A stretch of 5,214 nucleotides of DNA from Nitrospirota bacterium (GTDB lineage Bacteria; Nitrospirota; Thermodesulfovibrionia; Thermodesulfovibrionales; JdFR-85). The notes beneath the pieces are model-generated. The model was not told the origin of the DNA. It saw only the letters and a program-made list of their open reading frames with translations, and searched no databases. The translations under genes were made by a program, and so were the position numbers. This document shows positions 1 to 4,396 of the stretch, piece after piece. The stretch is taken from assembly GCA_013151785.1 (NCBI GenBank), contig JAADHP010000213.1, forward strand, positions 1 to 5,214, written 5' to 3'. Every line of letters starts with the position of its first letter. The stretch's first letter is position 1.

Positions 1-1124
1 ACTATCAAAAGATCAAAAAAGCCATCTCAAGGAAAAAGATAGAAAGCAGGGATGAAACCCTCTGGCGATATAAGGAACTCCTGCCCATAGATAAGGAACC
101 CCAGGCAGGGCTATACTCTGGTTTTACACCCCTTGTGAAGGCTGACAACCTTGGAAAAGAACTTGGATTGAAGGAACTTTATATTAAGGACGACACTGTG
201 GCTCACCCAACATTTTCCTTTAAGGACCGTGTGGTGGCTGTTGCCCTTACAAAGGCAAAGGAGTTTGGGTTTGACACTGTTGCCTGTGCCTCCACAGGTA
301 ATCTTGCCCATTCTGTTTCAGCCCAGGGTGCAAAGGCTGGTTTTAACAGGTTTATATTTATTCCGGCAACACTGGAAGAATCAAAAATCACCTCATCTCT
401 GGTTTTCGAGCCCCATCTTATTGCAGTAGACGGCAATTATGATGAGGTAAACAGGCTCTGTAGCGAGATAGCAAACAGATACAGATGGGCATTTGTTAAT
501 ATAAACATCCGTCCCTATTATGCAGAAGGGTCCAAGACCATAGGCTTTGAAATAGCGGAACAGCTTGGCTGGAAGGCACCAGACAATGTAGTGGTACCGT
601 GTGCAAGTGGCTCACTGTTGACAAAGATATGGAAGGCATTCAAGGAACTGAAGGAGGTTGGCCTTTTAAGGTCTGCTCACACAAAGGTCTTTGCTGCCCA
701 GGCAACGGGATGCAATCCGATTGTAACAGCCATCAAGAACGACACAGATGTGATCAGACCCATAAAACCTGACACTATTGCCAAAAGCCTTGCCATTGGA
801 AATCCTGCAGACGGATATTATGCCTACGCTGCTGTAAAAGAATCAGGTGGATATGGCGAGGAGGTAACAGACGATGAGATTGTTGAGGGCATGAAGTTGC
901 TTGCCCGCACCGAGGGAATATTTGCAGAAACAGCAGGTGGTGTTACTGTAGCAGTGACGAGGAAACTTGTACAACAGGGCCATATCGGTAAAAACGAGGT
1001 TACAGTGATATGTGTAACAGGTAATGGACTGAAAACTCGAGAGGCACTTGATGGTAAAATGGCCTCACCTATTTACATAAAACCTAACATCGATGCCTTT
1101 GAAGAGGTACTGAAAAGGATTTAA
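1..1124 (+). CDS. thrC: Threonine synthase-like PLP enzyme, long form (ThrC1), 5'-truncated by window edge
   Basis: The reading frame is open from base 3 (first whole codon) to TAA at 1122-1124, giving 373 residues; the true start is upstream. It belongs to fold-type II PLP enzymes of the threonine synthase family, which convert O-phosphohomoserine to threonine in the cytoplasm. Counting from base 3, I see the family N-terminal block WRYKELLP (21-28) and GFTPLV (40-45), the PLP lysine in SFKDR (K74), the substrate loop ASTGN (96-100), RPYYAEGSKT (170-179), a phosphate-loop candidate ASGSLLT (201-207), IGNPADG (265-271) and TGNGLK near the C-terminus. From memory, the closest family is the roughly 410-430-residue form with an N-terminal Cys4 zinc ribbon, which would lie in the missing 40 or so residues. 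It differs from ThrC2 at the loops GNAGN (here ASGSLLT) and CEPASAAS (here AETAGGVT). Lying directly before a sulfur-carrier gene, it may use a sulfur nucleophile instead of water; that is inference. Family assignment is firm, substrate is not. Confidence 0.9.
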   Translation, partial: YQKIKKAISRKKIESRDETLWRYKELLPIDKEPQAGLYSGFTPLVKADNLGKELGLKELYIKDDTVAHPTFSFKDRVVAVALTKAKEFGFDTVACASTGNLAHSVSAQGAKAGFNRFIFIPATLEESKITSSLVFEPHLIAVDGNYDEVNRLCSEIANRYRWAFVNINIRPYYAEGSKTIGFEIAEQLGWKAPDNVVVPCASGSLLTKIWKAFKELKEVGLLRSAHTKVFAAQATGCNPIVTAIKNDTDVIRPIKPDTIAKSLAIGNPADGYYAYAAVKESGGYGEEVTDDEIVEGMKLLARTEGIFAETAGGVTVAVTRKLVQQGHIGKNEVTVICVTGNGLKTREALDGKMASPIYIKPNIDAFEEVLKRI

Positions 1125-1160
1125 ATACTGAAATTGAATGTTTTTGATTTTTAATGGAGA

Positions 1161-1167
1161 AAGGAGG
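1161..1167 (+). promoter_or_regulatory. Strong Shine-Dalgarno of the sulfur-carrier gene
   Basis: AAGGAGG lies 5 bases before the ATG at 1173 and fixes that start. The 48-base gap after ThrC1 is T-rich but holds no hairpin followed by a T run, so read-through from ThrC1 is likely. Confidence 0.8.
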
Positions 1168-1172
1168 TAGCC

Positions 1173-1454
1173 ATGGCTGTAAAGGTAAGGATTCCCACGC
1201 CACTTCAGAGACTCACAGAAGGCAAAGAAGAGGTAGAGGGCAAACCTGGCAAGCTCATAGACCTGATAATGGAACTTGACAAACAGTACCCAGGCCTTGC
1301 CGAAAGGGTCTCTGAGAACGGAAAAATCAGACGTTTCGTGAATATCTATGTAAATGAAGAAGATGTTCGATTTCTCAATGCTGAGGAGACAGAGATCAAG
1401 GATGGCGATGAAGTCTCAATTGTACCTGCTATTGCAGGGGGAAGGGGGATTTAA
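1173..1454 (+). CDS. ThiS/MoaD/CysO-family ubiquitin-like sulfur-carrier protein with C-terminal extension
   Basis: A 93-residue beta-grasp protein. Such carriers are adenylated at a C-terminal Gly-Gly by a ThiF/MoeB-type enzyme and converted to a thiocarboxylate that donates sulfur. Visible features are VKVRIPTPLQRLT at the N-terminus (3-15), RFVNIYVNEEDVRF (54-67), the acidic turn KDGDEVSIVPAIAGG (76-90) and the extra residues Arg-Gly-Ile (91-93). The RFVN.YVN.EDVRF and IVPAIAGG blocks resemble mycobacterial CysO more than MoaD of molybdopterin synthase or ThiS of thiamin synthesis. There are no cysteines. The three residues after Gly-Gly mean the reading frame encodes a precursor that must be trimmed, as described for HcyS of Wolinella (by a JAMM-type protease); no protease, activating enzyme or moaE is in this window. 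Its stop overlaps the next start (TAATG), so translation is coupled to the NIL gene. Family is confident; the role in cysteine, homocysteine or another product is inferred from neighbours. Confidence 0.9.
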   Translation: MAVKVRIPTPLQRLTEGKEEVEGKPGKLIDLIMELDKQYPGLAERVSENGKIRRFVNIYVNEEDVRFLNAEETEIKDGDEVSIVPAIAGGRGI

Positions 1455-1690
1455 TGAAACTCAGGGTAAAGCTCACTTTCCCACAACACCTTATAAAGGA
1501 ACCTGTACTCTTCACCATGGCCAAAAAGTATGATGTGATGCCAAACATCAGACGTGCCAGGGTAACAGAAACCGTGGGAGAGATGATACTGGAACTGGAA
1601 GGCGAGGAGAAGAACCTTGAAGATGGTATTCAATCCCTGAGAGATCAGGGGGTAGAGGTGGAGTTAGTGGAGGGTGATATAATAGAATAA
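1454..1690 (+). CDS. Stand-alone NIL-domain protein
   Basis: A 78-residue protein that is essentially one NIL domain (ferredoxin-like alpha/beta fold), known as the C-terminal substrate-sensing domain of the methionine importer ATPase MetN and as a fusion to 4Fe-4S ferredoxin domains in proteins for anaerobic homocysteine synthesis. Evidence: the opening strand VKLTFPQHLIKEPVLFTMAKKYDV (split here as VKLTFP, 5-10, and KEPVLF, 15-20), the NI-R signature at 31-33, the strand EMILELEG and the closing strand GVEVELVEGD. It has no ATPase part, no transmembrane segment and no cysteine, so it neither transports nor binds an iron-sulfur cluster itself. The start ATG shares its A with the preceding TAA; the purine-rich GGGGAAGGGGGA just upstream can serve as ribosome site. 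Role unknown; the context suggests a partner or methionine/sulfur sensor for the carrier and ThrC-type enzymes. Confidence 0.85.
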   Translation: MKLRVKLTFPQHLIKEPVLFTMAKKYDVMPNIRRARVTETVGEMILELEGEEKNLEDGIQSLRDQGVEVELVEGDIIE

Positions 1691-1692
1691 AG

Positions 1693-1699
1693 AAGGAGG
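1693..1699 (+). promoter_or_regulatory. Shine-Dalgarno of ThrC2
   Basis: AAGGAGG ends 11 bases before the ATG at 1711. It favours this start over the in-frame ATG at 1765, which has only a weak AGGA upstream. A complementary CCT follows at 1704-1706, as it does after the lysC ribosome site. Confidence 0.7.
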
Positions 1700-1710
1700 A
1701 TTACCTGTAT

Positions 1711-2838
1711 ATGAGCCAGAGTGAGTCACAAGTGTCCGGTCAGTCCACTGACCAGGAAGACCGAATGTGCCGAAGATGGCGAGGTATTATAAATGAATAT
1801 AGAAGTTTCCTGCCAGTAAACATTAATACCCCTGTGATTACCCTCTTTGAGGGTAACACACCTCTTTTGAATGCGGTCAACTTCAAAAAAGAGCTTGGGT
1901 TAGATATCGAGCTTTACTTTAAATATGATGGAGCAAATCCAACCGGCTCTTTTAAGGACAGGGGAATGACCCTTGCAATCTCAAAGGCAATGGAGGAAGG
2001 GGCTAAGGCTGTCATATGTGCATCTACAGGAAACACCTCTGCATCTGCTGCTGCTTATGCTGCACGGGCAGGGATCAAGGCGATTGTTCTGATTCCAGAG
2101 GGCAAGATCGCCCTTGGCAAACTGGTACAGGCACTTATACATGGTGCAGAGGTGATCCAGATCGAGGGAAACTTTGATCAGGCCCTTAACATTGTCAGGG
2201 AGATGGTAAAGAAATATCCCATTACGCTTGTGAATTCTATAAATCCCTATCGTCTTGAAGGACAGAAGAGTGCTGCCTTTGAGGTAGCTGACCAGTTAAA
2301 CAGGGCACCTGATTTCCACGCACTGCCTGTAGGCAATGCAGGGAATATTACTGCATACTGGAGAGGGTATAAGGAGTATTACAAGGCAGGTCTTATAGAT
2401 TCTTTGCCAAAGATGCTTGGATTCCAGGCTGCAGGTGCAGCACCCATTGTTCGGGGAAGACCGGTAGAAAGACCCGAAACTGTGGCAACTGCAATAAGGA
2501 TTGGTAATCCTGCAAGCTGGAAGTATGCAGTAGAGGCAAGAGACGAATCAGGAGGCACTATTGAATCTGTTACTGATGACGAGATACTGACAGCCTACAG
2601 GTATGTCGCACAATTGGAAGGTATCTTCTGTGAGCCTGCATCAGCCGCCTCTGTAGCAGGGGTGTTAAAGCTCCACAGAGCAGGCTATTTCAGAGGTGGT
2701 GAGACAGTGGTGTGCACCCTCACAGGACATGGACTTAAAGACCCTGACATTGTTTTTTCTGTTGCTGAAACTCCCAGGAAGGTTGCCCCCAGAATAGAGG
2801 CAGTGGAAGAGATTCTATCCCATGTACTGAACTTCTGA
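1711..2838 (+). CDS. thrC: Threonine synthase, canonical (ThrC2)
   Basis: A 375-residue fold-type II PLP enzyme catalysing O-phosphohomoserine + water to threonine + phosphate, the last step of threonine synthesis. Motifs: RRWRGIINEYRSFLPV (21-36), FEGNTPLL (46-53), PLP lysine K82 in GSFKDRG, substrate loop ASTGNTSAS (104-112), NSINPYRLEGQKS (175-187), PLP-phosphate loop GNAGN (208-212), IGNPASW, the ESGG..E.VTDDEI block shared with ThrC1, CEPASAAS, and LTGHGLKDP near the C-terminus. This fits the 350-residue bacterial type (Thermus/Bacillus-like) in full. The first 20 residues, rich in Ser and Gln, precede the point where family members usually begin; the strong ribosome site supports the long form, but a start at Met19 is possible. 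The gene is 20 bases after the NIL gene and probably in the same operon. No aspartate-semialdehyde or homoserine dehydrogenase lies in the window. Confidence 0.95.
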   Translation: MSQSESQVSGQSTDQEDRMCRRWRGIINEYRSFLPVNINTPVITLFEGNTPLLNAVNFKKELGLDIELYFKYDGANPTGSFKDRGMTLAISKAMEEGAKAVICASTGNTSASAAAYAARAGIKAIVLIPEGKIALGKLVQALIHGAEVIQIEGNFDQALNIVREMVKKYPITLVNSINPYRLEGQKSAAFEVADQLNRAPDFHALPVGNAGNITAYWRGYKEYYKAGLIDSLPKMLGFQAAGAAPIVRGRPVERPETVATAIRIGNPASWKYAVEARDESGGTIESVTDDEILTAYRYVAQLEGIFCEPASAASVAGVLKLHRAGYFRGGETVVCTLTGHGLKDPDIVFSVAETPRKVAPRIEAVEEILSHVLNF

Positions 2839-2874
2839 CCCCTCTCCATGGATTAGAATAAACAGTTCATTCTC

Positions 2875-2883
2875 TGATATAAT
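2875..2883 (+). promoter_or_regulatory. Extended -10 promoter upstream of the mutase-like gene
   Basis: TGATATAAT matches the sigma-70 extended -10 (TGn + TATAAT) perfectly and lies in the 77-base gap after ThrC2, about 33 bases before the next ATG, giving a leader of roughly 26 bases. The best -35 candidate, TTAGAA at 2853-2858, matches poorly and sits 19 bases away, but extended -10 promoters tolerate that. No convincing terminator precedes it, so the downstream gene may also be read from the ThrC operon. Confidence 0.5.
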
Positions 2884-2915
2884 AATTAACTTACCTAATA
2901 CAAATAAGGATTGAA

Positions 2916-4139
2916 ATGAAATATATCATACTGATAGGTGACGGAATGGCTGACAGGCCACTGAAGGAATTGGACGGCAGGACTCCTCTTCAGGCTGCCT
3001 TTACACCCAATATGGACAGGCTTGCAAAGCAAGGAATTCTTGGCTCTGTCAGGACAATTCCTGAAGGGTTTCCACCTGGCTCTGACGTTGCAAACCTCAG
3101 CATTCTTGGCTATGATCCAAGACAGTTCTACTCAGGCAGGGCTCCACTGGAGGCAGCAAGCATGGGTATCGAGCTTGAGGAGAATGACGTTGCCTTCAGA
3201 TGTAACCTCGTTACCCTGAAATATAACAAGACAAAGGACAGGGCAATAATGGAAGACTACAGTGCCGGACACATCAGCACTGAAGAAGCGAGGCAGTTGA
3301 TAGAGACCATTGATGCTGAACTGGGCAATGATAATATCAGGTTTTTCCCCGGTGTCAGTTACAGACACTTAATGATATGGAAGAACGGCGAGATTGAGAT
3401 CGAATGTGTTCCTCCCCACGATATCATCGGTAAAGAGATAACAGAGTATCTGCCCCTGGGCAAGGGTGAGAGAGTAATCCGTTCTCTGATGGAAAGCTCC
3501 GTGGGAATACTGGAAAACCACCCTGTCAATAAAAAAAGGGCGGCAGAGGGCAAGAAGGTCGCCAATAGTATCTGGCTCTGGGGACAGGGGAAAAAACCAA
3601 AGATGCCTTCTTTCAAGGAAAAATACGGACTTTCAGGAGCCCTTGTGAGTGCCGTGGATCTCACCAGGGGCATTGGCGTCTGTGCAGGTTTTGAAATCCT
3701 TCAGGTTCCTGGTGTAACAGGCTATCTTGATACAAATTATACAGGAAAAGCAGAATATTCACTGAAGGCATTAACAAATCATGACATAGTTTATATCCAT
3801 GTGGAGGCCCCGGATGAGGCAGGTCATGAGGGAAACTATAAGAACAAAATCAAGGCTATCGAAGATTTTGATGCACTTGTGGTGGGCTCTATTATGAGAG
3901 GTGCAAAGGAATTCGATGAATACAGGATACTGCTGCTGCCCGACCACCCAACCCCCATAGAGGTAAGAACCCATACTGATGAACCCGTGCCCTTTGTAAT
4001 CTTTGACAACCGTTACAAGCAGGACAACGGGGATATTGGATTCGATGAAAACATACTTCAGAGAGCCGAAATAGTAAAAATAGAGGAAGGTCATAAATTG
4101 ATGGAATTCTTCCTGAAAAACAGAGCCCAAATCCAGTGA
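2916..4139 (+). CDS. apgM: Archaeal-type cofactor-independent phosphoglycerate mutase homologue; probable homoserine kinase substitute
   Basis: A 407-residue member of the alkaline phosphatase superfamily, full length for the archaeal-type (ApgM) family. Expected metal and catalytic residues are visible: GDGMAD (D9), the nucleophile-containing GSD (S56) followed by LSILGYDP, EAPDEAGHEGN (D300, H304), LLPDHPTP (D343, H344) and THTDEPVPF (H353). By family the reaction would be 3-phosphoglycerate/2-phosphoglycerate interconversion. However, bacterial members placed next to thrC, hom and lysC have been predicted by comparative genomics to supply homoserine kinase activity in genomes lacking GHMP-type ThrB, making O-phosphohomoserine for threonine synthase. 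The position here between thrC and lysC fits that, so I favour the kinase role; glycolytic mutase remains possible. ATG 2916 is preceded by AAGGA with a 5-base spacer. Cytoplasmic, no signal peptide or membrane segment. Confidence 0.88.
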   Translation: MKYIILIGDGMADRPLKELDGRTPLQAAFTPNMDRLAKQGILGSVRTIPEGFPPGSDVANLSILGYDPRQFYSGRAPLEAASMGIELEENDVAFRCNLVTLKYNKTKDRAIMEDYSAGHISTEEARQLIETIDAELGNDNIRFFPGVSYRHLMIWKNGEIEIECVPPHDIIGKEITEYLPLGKGERVIRSLMESSVGILENHPVNKKRAAEGKKVANSIWLWGQGKKPKMPSFKEKYGLSGALVSAVDLTRGIGVCAGFEILQVPGVTGYLDTNYTGKAEYSLKALTNHDIVYIHVEAPDEAGHEGNYKNKIKAIEDFDALVVGSIMRGAKEFDEYRILLLPDHPTPIEVRTHTDEPVPFVIFDNRYKQDNGDIGFDENILQRAEIVKIEEGHKLMEFFLKNRAQIQ

Positions 4140-4180
4140 TAAAGTTGCAGAGGTATGGTAGAGTCTTACACCTCATTCTC

Positions 4181-4200
4181 AGCGGACATCCATGTCCGCT
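4181..4200. other. Inner hairpin 1 of the cloverleaf element
   Basis: AGCGGACAT and ATGTCCGCT are perfect 9-base arms separated by CC, so in RNA the apical loop would open to about ATCCAT. No T run follows, which argues against a simple intrinsic terminator. Confidence 0.85.
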
Positions 4201-4208
4201 TCCGAGGG

Positions 4209-4250
4209 AATTTTGCGATTTGCCCTCCACGGCAAATCTTATGCAAAATT
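4209..4250. other. Inner hairpin 2 of the cloverleaf element
   Basis: The 16-base left arm 4209-4224 (AATTTTGC then GATTTGCC) pairs with GGCAAATC (4231-4238) and GCAAAATT (4243-4250), leaving a 4-base bulge TTAT (4239-4242) and a loop CTCCAC (4225-4230). All 16 pairs are Watson-Crick. Confidence 0.85.
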
Positions 4251-4310
4251 TAAATCCGTTCAGACTCTACCATACCTCTGCTTTCAGCATTTATTCCTTA
4301 ATCCTTACAG

Positions 4311-4340
4311 TTGGGTCTGGGCAGAGACTATTTCTATTTT
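4311..4340 (+). promoter_or_regulatory. Possible lysC promoter
   Basis: TTGGGT (4311-4316) and TATTTT (4335-4340) are separated by 18 bases and each matches the sigma-70 consensus only partly. It is the best pair I see between the cloverleaf element and lysC and would start a transcript near 4347. Weakly supported. Confidence 0.3.
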
Positions 4341-4342
4341 TA

Positions 4343-4362
4343 AAACAGGAGATTCTCTGTTT
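4343..4362. promoter_or_regulatory. Dyad overlapping the predicted lysC transcription start (possible operator)
   Basis: AAACAG and CTGTTT form a perfect 6-base dyad with an 8-base centre that itself contains GAGA/TCT symmetry. Its position just after the proposed -10 is where an operator would lie, but dyads this short arise by chance. Confidence 0.25.
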
Positions 4363-4380
4363 AGATATCCAGAAAGAAGC

Positions 4381-4386
4381 AGGAGG
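4381..4386 (+). promoter_or_regulatory. Shine-Dalgarno of lysC
   Basis: AGGAGG ends 10 bases before the ATG at 4397. The following bases (AGGTT A AACCT) are self-complementary and could partly hide the site. Confidence 0.75.
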
Positions 4387-4396
4387 TTAAACCTGT

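Larger units (their letters stand above)
4147..4281. repeat. 135-bp cloverleaf-forming element bounded by perfect 20-bp inverted repeats
   Basis: The arms at 4147-4166 (beginning GCAGAGGTATGG) and 4262-4281 (ending CCATACCTCTGC) are perfect reverse complements over 20 bases. They enclose two separate hairpins (4181-4200 and 4209-4250), so the strand can fold as a three-way or cloverleaf structure, and as DNA could form a cruciform. It starts 8 bases after the mutase stop codon and ends 115 bases before lysC. The arrangement resembles a non-autonomous mobile repeat (MITE or REP-like) but could be a structured RNA or a transcript-end structure. No target duplication longer than 2 bases (TT) is evident and there is no credible coding sequence inside. 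Only one copy is in the window, so repeat status is not shown. Confidence 0.7.

Noticed and set aside
135..1124. ThrC1 starting at the GTG at 135
   Set aside because: The frame stays open to base 3 and the upstream residues (WRYKELLP, GLYSGFTPL) are conserved threonine synthase sequence, so the gene begins outside the window.
1173..1454. MoaD of molybdopterin synthase or ThiS of thiamin synthesis
   Set aside because: No moaE, thiG or other cofactor genes are adjacent, and the internal blocks and amino-acid gene context fit the CysO-like group better.
1454..1690. Remnant of a MetN transporter gene
   Set aside because: The frame has its own coupled start, a complete domain and no trace of ATPase sequence upstream, so it is an independent gene, not a pseudogene.
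2839..2880. Intrinsic terminator after ThrC2
   Set aside because: Only CCATG/CATGG and TGAAC/GTTCA weak pairings are present, with no GC-rich stem followed by a T run.
3359..4230. Minus-strand reading frames opposite the mutase-like gene (3359-3673, 3771-4130, 3892-4230)
   Set aside because: They are antisense shadows of a well-supported gene and their translations show no domain.
4140..4396. Lysine riboswitch, SAM riboswitch or T-box in the lysC leader
   Set aside because: The AGAGG-containing arm recalled the lysine riboswitch, but the conserved internal motifs, multi-helix core and T-box GGTGG sequence are absent, and no terminator/antiterminator pair precedes lysC.
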